Origin: Deltaproteobacteria bacterium
GTDB taxonomy: Bacteria > Desulfobacterota > Binatia > Binatales > Binataceae
Direction of reading: 5' to 3'
Assembly: GCA_003135135.1 (NCBI GenBank)
Contig: PLDK01000044.1
Coordinates: 58,879-122,878, forward strand
DNA: 64,000 nucleotides
Both the position numbers and the translations under genes were made by a program. The notes beneath the pieces are model-generated. The model ran no database searches. It had not been told where the DNA came from and saw only the letters and a list, made by a program, of their open reading frames with translations. Each line of letters opens with the position of its first letter. Positions within the stretch are counted from its first letter, which is position 1. Positions 34,948-43,286 of the stretch are shown in pieces.

Positions 34948-35490
34948 TTAGATCCGCACCGTAGAGGGGCGCCGGCTTTCGGCTTTGCCCTCCTTGATTA
35001 ACTTTTTCAGTTTGCGCTTGTAGAGTTCGCGTTTGATTCGGCTGATGCGGTCGATGAAGAGTTTGCCGTCGAGATGATCGATCTCATGCTGCAACGCCAC
35101 CGCGAGCAGATCGTCGGCTTCGATCTCAATCTCCTTCTCGTCGGGCGTCCACGCGCGCACCAGCACGCGCGCCGCGCGTTCCACGTCGGCAGTGTAATCG
35201 ATCACCGACAGGCATCCCTCTTCCCAAACAATCTTGCCCTCGGCTTCGACGACCCGCGGGTTGATGAGTTTGAGCAGATGCTTGCCGGGCTGTTCATGGT
35301 CGGTGTCGAGCACGATTATCCGCTTCGATTCTCCGACCTGCGGCGCGGCAAGACCCACGCCCGGCGCGGCGTACATCGTCTGCACCATGCTGTCGATCAG
35401 CCCTTCGACGTTGCCGTTGATATTCTTGACCGGGGCGGCAGGCTGCTTGAGCGAGTCGTCGGGAAATTTGCGGATTTTCAGCAGCGCCAT
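34948..35490 (-). CDS. def: peptide deformylase
   Basis: 180 residues. The three family motifs are present: GVGLAAPQV, EEGCLSV (Cys metal ligand) and QHEIDHLDGKLF (two His ligands and the catalytic Glu). It removes the formyl group from new proteins. The def-fmt-rsmB order is the classic arrangement. Basic C-terminal tail (KRKLKKLIKEGKAESRR) longer than in E. coli. The stop is one base before the expected fmt start. Confidence 0.96.
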   Translation of the reverse strand: MALLKIRKFPDDSLKQPAAPVKNINGNVEGLIDSMVQTMYAAPGVGLAAPQVGESKRIIVLDTDHEQPGKHLLKLINPRVVEAEGKIVWEEGCLSVIDYTADVERAARVLVRAWTPDEKEIEIEADDLLAVALQHEIDHLDGKLFIDRISRIKRELYKRKLKKLIKEGKAESRRPSTVRI

Positions 35491-35516
35491 CTCGAATACC
35501 GGGGCTTACAAATCTA

Positions 35517-36461
35517 TCAAAGGGCAACTGGCGCGGCGAGTCCGAGCGGCACGAGAAACGATTCCACGGCGCGGATGCACTCGACGGGACGCTCGATTTG
35601 AAGAAAGTGCGAGGTCCCCGCGATCGCTTCATACGGCAGCCCCAGCTCCTCGGCCATCGCGCGCCCGATCAGCGCCGGGGCCATCACGTCTTCCAGCGCC
35701 GGATCTCCGCACACGAGTTTTACCGGCACCGGGCAATGCGCCATCTGCGGCCATAGCTCCGGTTTCGCGGCACTGGAAAAAACCTGTGCCTCGTATTCGC
35801 GCGGGCACGCAAGAATCCAATCGCCGCTCGCGCGATCGTGGCGCAGCGTCGCCCGCGCCATCAGCTCGTAGGCCTCCGGCACCCATCTTTTGAAGCGCTT
35901 GGCGAACTGCTTCGCCAGTTCCATCGGATCCTTGTAGCGCTCGGGCCGCCGCGCCGCGCGCGAGGCGAGCGATTCCTTGTCGTCATGCTGCAGGTACTGC
36001 ATCGGATGTCCTTGGCGCGGATAAAAGGGCGGATCGAACAGCACCAGCGCGTCGAACCGCCGTCCATAGTTGAGCGCATGCATCGCAGCCGTGACGCCCG
36101 ACAGCGAATGAAACAGCCCGGCGGCAGGTTTGGCGCCAAGCTCGCGGTTAATCGCGTGCCAGACCGCGTCCATATCGGCGATGAAGTTTTGCCACGTATG
36201 CCCTTCGGCGGTGTGCAACGGGTTGTGCCCGTGGTTGCGGAAATCGAAGACGATCACTTCGTAACGCTCGCGCAACGGTCCCCAGAATGGAAAATAACCG
36301 TCGATCGCAAGCCCGTTGCCGTGACTGAGCACGATGCGCGGCGCGCCGGGGATGCCGTGCTGGCGAACGTGGATCGTCGCGCCGTCCTCCATCTTCACGT
36401 CGAAGGCGTGACGCGCGCGCGCCACATGATGCATCGGTTGATGTTCGTTCGTCTCGCTCAT
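35517..36461 (-). CDS. alpha/beta-hydrolase of unknown substrate
   Basis: 314 residues. Typical core: LSHGNGLAIDGYFPFWGPL (oxyanion region), VFDFRNHGHN, nucleophile elbow HSLSG around Ser120 (first Gly of GxSxG is His here), LFDPPFYPR, KLVCGDPALED with the acid, and the His in GTSHFLQIERP. No signal peptide. It resembles esterase or hydrolase sequences annotated only as alpha/beta-fold. Sits between priA (four bases after its stop) and def; probably cotranscribed, with no functional link apparent. Confidence 0.82.
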   Translation of the reverse strand: MSETNEHQPMHHVARARHAFDVKMEDGATIHVRQHGIPGAPRIVLSHGNGLAIDGYFPFWGPLRERYEVIVFDFRNHGHNPLHTAEGHTWQNFIADMDAVWHAINRELGAKPAAGLFHSLSGVTAAMHALNYGRRFDALVLFDPPFYPRQGHPMQYLQHDDKESLASRAARRPERYKDPMELAKQFAKRFKRWVPEAYELMARATLRHDRASGDWILACPREYEAQVFSSAAKPELWPQMAHCPVPVKLVCGDPALEDVMAPALIGRAMAEELGLPYEAIAGTSHFLQIERPVECIRAVESFLVPLGLAAPVAL

Positions 36462-36465
36462 TCGT

Positions 36466-38946
36466 TCACAGCATCCTTACCGGATCGATGTCGATGGCAA
36501 GAAAAATGCCGTCGCGCTCTGCCGACGGTCCAACTTCGGCGCGCATCGCGAAGATCGCCGCGCGCATCGGTTTCAGTTCGCGCGATTTTACCATCACCTG
36601 CCACCGGTAGCGCTGCTTGATCCGTTCGATCGGCGCAGGCGCCGGACCCAGCACGCGGATTCCCTCGGGTGTCGAGCCCATCGCCAGCGATTTGGCGACC
36701 GCCTCGGCCGCACGCCTGACCAGGCGCGGCTCCGCGCCCTCGATTCGCACCATCGCGAGGCGCGCAAACGGCGGATACATCAGGTCACGGCGCAGTTGCA
36801 GTTCGCGCCGCATGAAGCGCGCGTAGTCCTGATCCCTGGCGGCGCGGATGCTGTAGTGATTGGGCGCGTAGGTCTGGATGATCACGCGGCCCGGACGCTC
36901 GCCACGTCCCGCGCGTCCCGCGACCTGTGTCAACAATTGAAACGTTCGCTCGGCGGAACGGAAGTCGGGCATGTTCAGCGCCAAATCGGCGTTTACCACC
37001 GCGGCCAGCGTGACGCCGGGAAAATCGAAACCCTTGGTGATCATCTGCGTGCCGACCAGGATATCTATTTCACCTGCGCGAAGCTCGGCCAGCATCCGCG
37101 CGCGCGCTCCACGCAGACTGCTGGTGTCGGAGTCCATTCTTTCGATCCTCGCCGCCGGCATCATCTCCGCCAAGGCCTGCGTGAGTCTCTCGGTGCCGAA
37201 GCCCTGGCCCTTGAGCCCGTAGCCATGGCATTCGGGGCACGCGTCGGGCGCCGCAGTATGATTGCCGCAGTAGTGGCATCGCAGCGAGCGGTCGCGCATA
37301 TGAAACGTCATGCTGACGCTGCAGTTCGGACACGCGATCACGTTGCCGCAGATATGGCATTGCAGAAAATTGTGAAACCCGCGGCGGTTGAGAAACACCA
37401 TGCTCTGGCCGCCCGAGGCGAGATTTTCGCGCAGCGCCGCGACTAGCGCCGTCGAGAGCGGCACCGCATCCGGAACTTCCATTGCTTGAGGCTTCGGCTC
37501 TGCGGGTCCCGCTCCATTTGCAGGCTTGGCCGCCGCAAGCCGGCGCGCGTCGGCGACCTCGCGCCGCATATCGACGACTTCGACCGACGCCATCGCGCGA
37601 TCGTTCACGCGCCGCGATAGCCGGATCAGCCGGTACCGCCCGCGTCGCGAATTCGCATACGACTCGCTCGACGGGGTCGCCGAGCCGAGCACGATGGGGC
37701 ATTTCGAAAATCCCGCGAGCGCGACCGCGAGATCGCGTGCGTGATAGTAAATTCCTTCCTCATTTTTGTACGAAGCGTCGTGCTCCTCGTCAACGACGAT
37801 CAACCCCGCGTCGTGAATCGGCGCGAAGATCACCGAGCGCGGACCAATCATCACTCGCGCCTGCCCGCCAATCGCCGCCATCCAGCTCGCCCATCGCTCC
37901 GACACGCTTTGCGCGCTGTGGGCGACGGCGACCAGCGAACCGAAACGCGCGCGAAATGATCGCACGATCTCGTCAGCGAGCGCGATCTCGGGCACCAGGA
38001 TCAAAACGTTTCGCCCGGCCGCGAGCGCGCGCGCGGCAAGCTTCAGGTAAATTTCGGTCTTGCCGCTGGCGGTGACACCCCAGAGCAAAAACGCTTCGTA
38101 GCGCCGATGCTCGATGGCCGGCGAAATCGCATCCAGCGCAACTTGCTGTTCATCAGTGAGATCGAACTGGGCCGGCGCGACGCTCGGGTTTGCCGTGCCG
38201 GGCGCCGCCTCGATCGCGATCAACTCGCGACGCGCGAGGCTCTTCAACGCCGCGCTGGCGCCGTCGATTTCAGCCTTCAGATCCGCGACGGGCGCGCCCG
38301 TGGGGCCGGCGTTGGCGATCGCGCTTAGCACTTCACGCTGCTTCGAGCCGCGAACGCCCTCGATGCTTGCGCCCGCGGCAAGTCGCGCGATCAAATCCGC
38401 GGTATCGCGATGCCTCCCCGAGGCAGCCTCGCGGCGCTCCAGAGTGCCGTCCGCGATGAAGCGGGCGATCATGGCGCGCACCTCGCCGGGCGGACCGATT
38501 TTCTCGAGCTGGCGCGTGGTTGCCGCGCGCTTGGCGATCATCTCGATAATCGCGCGCTCGACTCGCGTGAACGCGGCGCGCGCCAGCTCGTCGGGGGGAG
38601 TCGCGAGCCTATACGCGGTCCTCGACTCGACCCGCGCGACCGCGGGAATCACGCTGCGATACGCGTCCGCAATCGAAACCATGTAGTAAGACGCGAGGAA
38701 CTCCATCAATTGCAGATGCGCGCGATCGAACAGCGGCCGCGGCTCGAGGACTTCGAGGATGGGCTTCAGTTGTCCTGTCGAAAGCCGTTCGCCGACCTCG
38801 GTGACCACGCCAGTCAGCTTGCGCGAGCGCAGCGGCGCGAGCACGCGATGCCCCGGCTGGATACGCCCGTCGAGCGCCGGCGGAATCGAATACGTCAGCG
38901 TTTCGAATCCGCGCGTCGCCCCGACGATCACAACATTGGCCTGCAT
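36466..38946 (-). CDS. priA: primosomal protein N' (replication restart helicase)
   Basis: 826 residues. N-terminal 3'-DNA-binding domain (MQANVVIVG, PGHRVLAPLRSRKLTGVV), winged helix, helicase with Walker A GVTASGKTEIY and DEEH box VVDEEHDASYKNEEG, the two zinc modules CHICGNVIACPNC and CHYCGNHTAAPDACPEC, and motif V/VI VNADLALNMPDFRSAERTFQLLTQVAGRAGRG. It reloads the replisome at collapsed forks. The frame continues 101 residues upstream, but that overlaps the divergent aroC gene, so the ATG giving the family start is used. Confidence 0.95.
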   Translation of the reverse strand: MQANVVIVGATRGFETLTYSIPPALDGRIQPGHRVLAPLRSRKLTGVVTEVGERLSTGQLKPILEVLEPRPLFDRAHLQLMEFLASYYMVSIADAYRSVIPAVARVESRTAYRLATPPDELARAAFTRVERAIIEMIAKRAATTRQLEKIGPPGEVRAMIARFIADGTLERREAASGRHRDTADLIARLAAGASIEGVRGSKQREVLSAIANAGPTGAPVADLKAEIDGASAALKSLARRELIAIEAAPGTANPSVAPAQFDLTDEQQVALDAISPAIEHRRYEAFLLWGVTASGKTEIYLKLAARALAAGRNVLILVPEIALADEIVRSFRARFGSLVAVAHSAQSVSERWASWMAAIGGQARVMIGPRSVIFAPIHDAGLIVVDEEHDASYKNEEGIYYHARDLAVALAGFSKCPIVLGSATPSSESYANSRRGRYRLIRLSRRVNDRAMASVEVVDMRREVADARRLAAAKPANGAGPAEPKPQAMEVPDAVPLSTALVAALRENLASGGQSMVFLNRRGFHNFLQCHICGNVIACPNCSVSMTFHMRDRSLRCHYCGNHTAAPDACPECHGYGLKGQGFGTERLTQALAEMMPAARIERMDSDTSSLRGARARMLAELRAGEIDILVGTQMITKGFDFPGVTLAAVVNADLALNMPDFRSAERTFQLLTQVAGRAGRGERPGRVIIQTYAPNHYSIRAARDQDYARFMRRELQLRRDLMYPPFARLAMVRIEGAEPRLVRRAAEAVAKSLAMGSTPEGIRVLGPAPAPIERIKQRYRWQVMVKSRELKPMRAAIFAMRAEVGPSAERDGIFLAIDIDPVRML

Positions 38947-39148
38947 CCTGACTCTCTCTGCGCGGCGTCCAAACCGGCCGCGCGCATGCAACTTACACCC
39001 CGCGCGAGCGATGCGGCGAGCCGCCATACCCCCGAGTCCCGGCTTTGCCCGATCGACCACCGCTTTCGCGGGCGCGTCCAGTCTGGTTGAATCTGGTGGG
39101 TGATGGAGGCCCGCTCGAACCAATACGCGCGGGAGGCGAGACAAACCG

Positions 39149-40315
39149 ATGCTGCGATTTCTGACTGCCGGTGAATCGCACGGCCCCGAGCTGATCGCGA
39201 CGGTCGAAGGCGTGCCCGCCGGCTTCGACATCGACGTTGCCGCGATCAACGCCGAACTCGCACGCCGCCAAAAGGGCTACGGCCGCGGCGGCCGAATGCT
39301 GATCGAGAAGGACGAAGTGCGGCCGGTTTCCGGCATCCGCTTCGGCAAATCGCTCGGCAGTCCGATCACGTTCATCATCGAGAATCGCGACTTCAAGAAT
39401 TGGGTTAAGCGGATGTCCGCCGATCCCAAAGATCGCGCCGAGGCGGAGGTCGTCACGCGCGCGCGACCCGGCCATGCCGACCTTGCGGGCGTGCTCAAAT
39501 ACAACCTCGAAGATATCCGCGACGTGCTCGAACGAGCTTCCGCGCGCGAAACCACCGCGCGCGTGGCGATCGGCGGCCTGGCAAAGCAAATTCTTTCGCC
39601 GTTCGGAATCGACGTCCTCGGCTACGTGGCGAGCATCGGCGCGACCGAGGCCAATACTCCCGCGGCGCTGAGCACCGAAGAGCTGCGCCGCATCACGGAA
39701 GCATCGCCGGTGCGCGTGGCGGACCCCAGCGCCGAAGGTAAAATAATCGCCGAAATCGACGAGTGCAAAAAGACCGGCGACACGCTCGGCGGCATCGTCG
39801 AGGTGATTGCGACCGGATTGCCGGTCGGGCTCGGCAGTCACGTCCAATGGGATCGCAAACTCGACGGCCGCCTGGCGTTCGCACTGCTCAGCGTGCAGGC
39901 CGCCAAAGGCGTCGAGTTCGGACTGGGCTTCAAGGCGGGGCGGATTCGCGGCTCCGAACTTCACGACGAAATTGGATACGACGCCGCGCATCGCCGCTTC
40001 ACACGCCATTCCAACAATTCCGGCGGCACCGAGGGCGGCATGAGCACGGGAGAGCCGATCCGCGTACGCGTGGCGTTCAAGCCGCTATCGACGCTGATGC
40101 GCCCGCTGCGCTCGATAGATATCAAAACCAAGGCGGAAGCAGTCGGCGCGATCGAGCGCTCCGACGTATGCGCGATTCCCGCCGCCGCCGTCATCGCGGA
40201 ATCGGTGGTCGCGTTCGAACTCGCGGCGGCCTTCCTCGAAAAGTTCGGCGGCGATTCAATTGTCGAGATTACGCGCAACTTCAAAGGCTTCCTCGAACAG
40301 GTCCGCAACTACTGA
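39149..40315 (+). CDS. aroC: chorismate synthase
   Basis: 388 residues. FLTAGESHGPEL start, RRQKGYGRGGRM, SGIRFGKSLGSPI, GHADLAGVLKYN and SARETTARVAIGG, and the FMN-binding HSNNSGGTEGGMSTGEPI. It converts EPSP to chorismate with reduced FMN. GGGAGGCGAG precedes the ATG. First of three shikimate genes in the same direction (aroC-aroK-aroB). Divergent from priA, with about 200 bases between them. Confidence 0.96.
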   Translation: MLRFLTAGESHGPELIATVEGVPAGFDIDVAAINAELARRQKGYGRGGRMLIEKDEVRPVSGIRFGKSLGSPITFIIENRDFKNWVKRMSADPKDRAEAEVVTRARPGHADLAGVLKYNLEDIRDVLERASARETTARVAIGGLAKQILSPFGIDVLGYVASIGATEANTPAALSTEELRRITEASPVRVADPSAEGKIIAEIDECKKTGDTLGGIVEVIATGLPVGLGSHVQWDRKLDGRLAFALLSVQAAKGVEFGLGFKAGRIRGSELHDEIGYDAAHRRFTRHSNNSGGTEGGMSTGEPIRVRVAFKPLSTLMRPLRSIDIKTKAEAVGAIERSDVCAIPAAAVIAESVVAFELAAAFLEKFGGDSIVEITRNFKGFLEQVRNY

Positions 40316-40373
40316 AACGGCGGGCGCACCCGGCCCGATAGACGCGTGCGCCTGGTTCCGCGCTGCAACGCAA

Positions 40374-40967
40374 ATGACGCCCAAACTGATCCTCACCGGA
40401 TTCATGGCCACCGGAAAAAGCTCGGTCGGCCCGCTGGTCGCGCGCCGGCTCGGATGGGAATTCGTGGACGTTGACGCGGTCATTGTCGCGCATGCTGGAA
40501 AATCGATCGCGCAAATATTCGCCGACCATGGCGAGGCTCACTTCCGCCGGCTCGAACGCGAAGCGGTCGCGCATCTGACCGGCGATCGCCGGCGATGTCC
40601 ACAGTGCCACGGGCCGCATCCCGAAGTGATTTCGACTGGTGGCGGCGTACTGCTTGACGAATCAAATTGCGCGGCGCTCAAGCGCGCCGGCGTGATCGTA
40701 TGTCTCACCGCGCGGCCTGAAGTCGTCGCCGCGCGGGTCGAGCGATCGAAAGCCAGGCGCCCGAAACTGACCGAGGGCGGAAAATCCACTTTGGCTCGAA
40801 TCAAAGAGCTGATGGACGAGCGGGCTGACGCCTACGCTCGCGCCGATGTCCAAATCGACAGCTCCGATCTCAGCGTTGATCAACTCGCCGATCAGGTTAT
40901 CGCGGCCTTCGCCGCACAGGGCGCGCGACGATGCGTGCCGTCGTTAGATGGCGTACGATCCGCATAG
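40374..40967 (+). CDS. aroK: shikimate kinase
   Basis: 197 residues, longer than the usual ~175. Walker A GFMATGKSSVG, DVDAVIVAHAGKSI (shikimate-binding Asp), FRRLEREAV, STGGGVLLD and the Arg-containing lid. A short insert CPQCHGPHP (about residues 81-89) before the STGGG loop adds a CxxC-H element not usual in the family, perhaps a small metal site. Starts at ATG 58 bases after aroC; a longer upstream frame overlaps aroC and is unlikely. It phosphorylates shikimate. Confidence 0.92.
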   Translation: MTPKLILTGFMATGKSSVGPLVARRLGWEFVDVDAVIVAHAGKSIAQIFADHGEAHFRRLEREAVAHLTGDRRRCPQCHGPHPEVISTGGGVLLDESNCAALKRAGVIVCLTARPEVVAARVERSKARRPKLTEGGKSTLARIKELMDERADAYARADVQIDSSDLSVDQLADQVIAAFAAQGARRCVPSLDGVRSA

Positions 40968-40969
40968 AG

Positions 40970-42046
40970 ATGCGCACCATCCGCATAGAACTCGGGCCCG
41001 CGTCGCATAACGCTCATGTGGGCGCGGGAATCCTGGACCGGCTTGGCGGGCTTGCATGCGACGCCGGACTAAAGCCGGGTTCATGCGCCATCGTCACGGA
41101 CTCGACGGTCGAAAAGCTTTACGCCGCGCGCGTCGAGGACACGCTTCGCAAAAGCGGTTTCGCAACCGCCGTAATTTCGGTGCCGCCTGGCGAAGCCTCC
41201 AAATCTCTCCCGACGCTCGAGCTTCTCTACGATCGGATGACCGAGATCGGGCTTGACCGCAACAGCGCGGTGTTCGCGCTTGGCGGCGGCGTCGTTGGCG
41301 ATCTCGCTGGATTTGCGGCTGCGACCTTTCTGCGCGGCGTAGCGCTCGTACAAGTGCCGACCACGGTGGTGGCGCAAGTGGATTCCGCGCTCGGCGGCAA
41401 GACCGCGGTCAACCATCGCCACGCCAAAAACCTGATCGGCGCGTTCTACCAGCCGCGGCTGATCGTCGCCGACGTGACTACGCTTACAACGCTGGCGGAG
41501 CGCGAGTTCCGCGAGGGCCTGGCGGAGGTCATCAAGTATGGCGCAATCATGGACGCGCCGATGATCGCGGACCTGGAACGCGACCTCGATTCGATCCTTG
41601 CCCGCCGGCCCGATCTGCTCGAGCAAGTCGTCGCGCGATCGCTGATGCATAAAGCCGCCGTCGTCGGCGCCGACGAGCGCGAAGGCGGTCTGCGCAAAAC
41701 CCTGAATTTCGGCCACACCATCGGTCACGCGATCGAAGCGAGCGCTGGTTACGGCAGCTACTTTCACGGTGAGGCTGTTGCTATCGGGATGGTCGCGGCG
41801 GCCCGGCTGTCCTGCGCATATGCCGGCTTCTCAGCCGACGAAGCGTCGCGTCTCCAGCGCCTGATCGAGCGCACCGGCTTGCCGACTGCGATGCCTCCCG
41901 GATGGCACGGCGACGACTTTATCCGCGCGCTTAGTCTCGACAAGAAACGCGCCGCTGGCGCGGTCGAATTCGTGCTGCTCGACCGCCTGGGTCATTCGAT
42001 GACCAAGCGCCTCTCGATTGACGAGATCGTCGCGCCCGCGCTCTGA
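40970..42046 (+). CDS. aroB: 3-dehydroquinate synthase
   Basis: 358 residues. NAD site and metal site: VPPGEASKSL, FALGGGVVGDLAGFAAATFLRGV, QVPTTVVAQVDSALGGKTAVNH, EFREGLAEVIKYG, LNFGHTIGHAIEA (His ligands) and YFHGEAVAIGM. It makes 3-dehydroquinate from DAHP. Starts two bases after the aroK stop. Bases just before the start duplicate the first bases of the gene (see findings); the longer frame from 40931 is therefore likely a duplicate-created extension. Confidence 0.95.
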   Translation: MRTIRIELGPASHNAHVGAGILDRLGGLACDAGLKPGSCAIVTDSTVEKLYAARVEDTLRKSGFATAVISVPPGEASKSLPTLELLYDRMTEIGLDRNSAVFALGGGVVGDLAGFAAATFLRGVALVQVPTTVVAQVDSALGGKTAVNHRHAKNLIGAFYQPRLIVADVTTLTTLAEREFREGLAEVIKYGAIMDAPMIADLERDLDSILARRPDLLEQVVARSLMHKAAVVGADEREGGLRKTLNFGHTIGHAIEASAGYGSYFHGEAVAIGMVAAARLSCAYAGFSADEASRLQRLIERTGLPTAMPPGWHGDDFIRALSLDKKRAAGAVEFVLLDRLGHSMTKRLSIDEIVAPAL

Positions 42047-42136
42047 ATATCCGCCCAGGTCGAGCTACAGCCCTGAGGCTCCTGACGAGTAGTGTTCTTA
42101 AGATAACTAATTGTGACGAAAAGTCCATTTGAATGC

Positions 42137-42163
42137 TTGGCATTTATATGACGAGTTTAGTAT
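42137..42163 (+). promoter_or_regulatory. candidate promoter of the small HTH gene
   Basis: TTGGCA and TAGTAT in an AT-rich patch about 90 bases before the HTH gene. Spacing is only 15 bases, which weakens the call. Confidence 0.25.
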
Positions 42164-42253
42164 GCACTGAGTAGCGTACGCTGGGTTGCTTCGACCGTTA
42201 CATAGTTAAGGTCCGGGAAGACGGGGAAAACGCGCGTAGCGAAGAGGTGTCAC

Positions 42254-42484
42254 ATGAATCGTTTTGATGAAGTGAACAGCAGCGTCCTGACGGTGCAGGA
42301 AGTATCAAGCTACCTCCGGGTGCATTCGTCCACGATTTACAGGATGCTGAAAAAAAACCAGCTTCCCGCGTTCCGCGTCGGCAGCGACTGGCGTTTTACC
42401 GTCGAGGCAATCGACAAATGGCGCGCTGCCGTCGAGTCTGGCACCCCGCTTCCCGCAAGCCACAACGGACTGAATCTGAAGTAG
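42254..42484 (+). CDS. small excisionase/BldC-like helix-turn-helix protein
   Basis: 76 residues. LTVQEVSSYLRVHSSTIYRMLKKNQLPAFRVGSDWRF is the MerR-like helix-turn-helix plus wing typical of the HTH_17 (excisionase/BldC) family; the tail WRAAVESG is helical. GAAGAGG precedes the ATG. No integrase or phage gene is nearby, so it is more likely a free-standing transcription regulator than an excisionase. Monocistronic as far as can be seen; the 211 bases after it hold only a weak AGCCGG/CCGGCT hairpin. Confidence 0.85.
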   Translation: MNRFDEVNSSVLTVQEVSSYLRVHSSTIYRMLKKNQLPAFRVGSDWRFTVEAIDKWRAAVESGTPLPASHNGLNLK

Positions 42485-42695
42485 CCGGATAACCCCCCGG
42501 CTGGACGAAAATCGACGCGCTGGCGAGCCAGTTCTGGAAATACCGGCGCCGATTTTCCATCCGCATCGGACGAATCTTCGCCTTTGCTGCGCTGGCCCGC
42601 TTCAGAGCCGGCAAGCTATTTTTAGGCACGTGGACCGGCGTCCAGTCACCCGCCGCGGTGGTGCCCTCAAATGCGTCGAGCGGGGATTTAGCTAT

Positions 42696-43283
42696 CTAAC
42701 CGGAACGATTTGGCGTGGACTCGCCGTCGCTGCCAAACAACGCCGCGAGGATGATCAGCGCGACGCCAATCGAGATCGCGCTGTCCGCGACGTTGAACAC
42801 CGGGTAGTTCAGGTCGTAGTAATGCGCGCGCACAAAATCGATCACAAGACCGCCGCGAAGCGCACGATCGATCAGATTTCCCATAGCACCGGCCAGGATC
42901 AGCGCGAAGGCAACCGAATTGATAGTCACGCGCTCCGATCGCACTATCAACACGATCAGCACAATTATCGCCGCGCACGACATCGACAGCAGAAACGCTC
43001 TACGGACCCACGGCGGCGCATCGGCCAGCATGCTGAACGCCGCGCCGGGATTCAGCGTGTACGTGATATCCAGGTAGTTCGGGACGAGCGCGATACTTTC
43101 ATACAGCGCCATGTGCGACTTGACGAACAGTTTGGTTGCCTGATCCAGCACGATGATCGGAATCGTGATAGCGCCGATTAAAGGCAGGAACGGCTTGCGC
43201 GGCGCCCGGCCGGCTAATTCTTTCTCCGCTCCTTGCCCAAGTAGCGGGCTGGGAAGAGGCTTGACGCTCGATCGTTCCTGCAA
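42696..43283 (-). CDS. lspA: lipoprotein signal peptidase (signal peptidase II)
   Basis: 195 residues, four membrane helices. The catalytic aspartates are in GNLIDR and FNVADSAI; the NPGAAFSML segment and an N-terminal DQATK motif are present. It cleaves the signal peptide of diacylglyceryl-modified prolipoproteins, such as the several lipoproteins in this window. It starts four bases after the ileS stop, the common ileS-lspA pairing. The first ~30 residues are an unusual polar extension; a later start (near MALYES) is too late because DQATK precedes it. Confidence 0.94.
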   Translation of the reverse strand: MQERSSVKPLPSPLLGQGAEKELAGRAPRKPFLPLIGAITIPIIVLDQATKLFVKSHMALYESIALVPNYLDITYTLNPGAAFSMLADAPPWVRRAFLLSMSCAAIIVLIVLIVRSERVTINSVAFALILAGAMGNLIDRALRGGLVIDFVRAHYYDLNYPVFNVADSAISIGVALIILAALFGSDGESTPNRSG

Positions 43284-43286
43284 CGG

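Noticed and set aside
42254..42484. prophage excisionase
   Set aside because: No integrase, attachment repeat or phage gene nearby; treated as a free HTH regulator.
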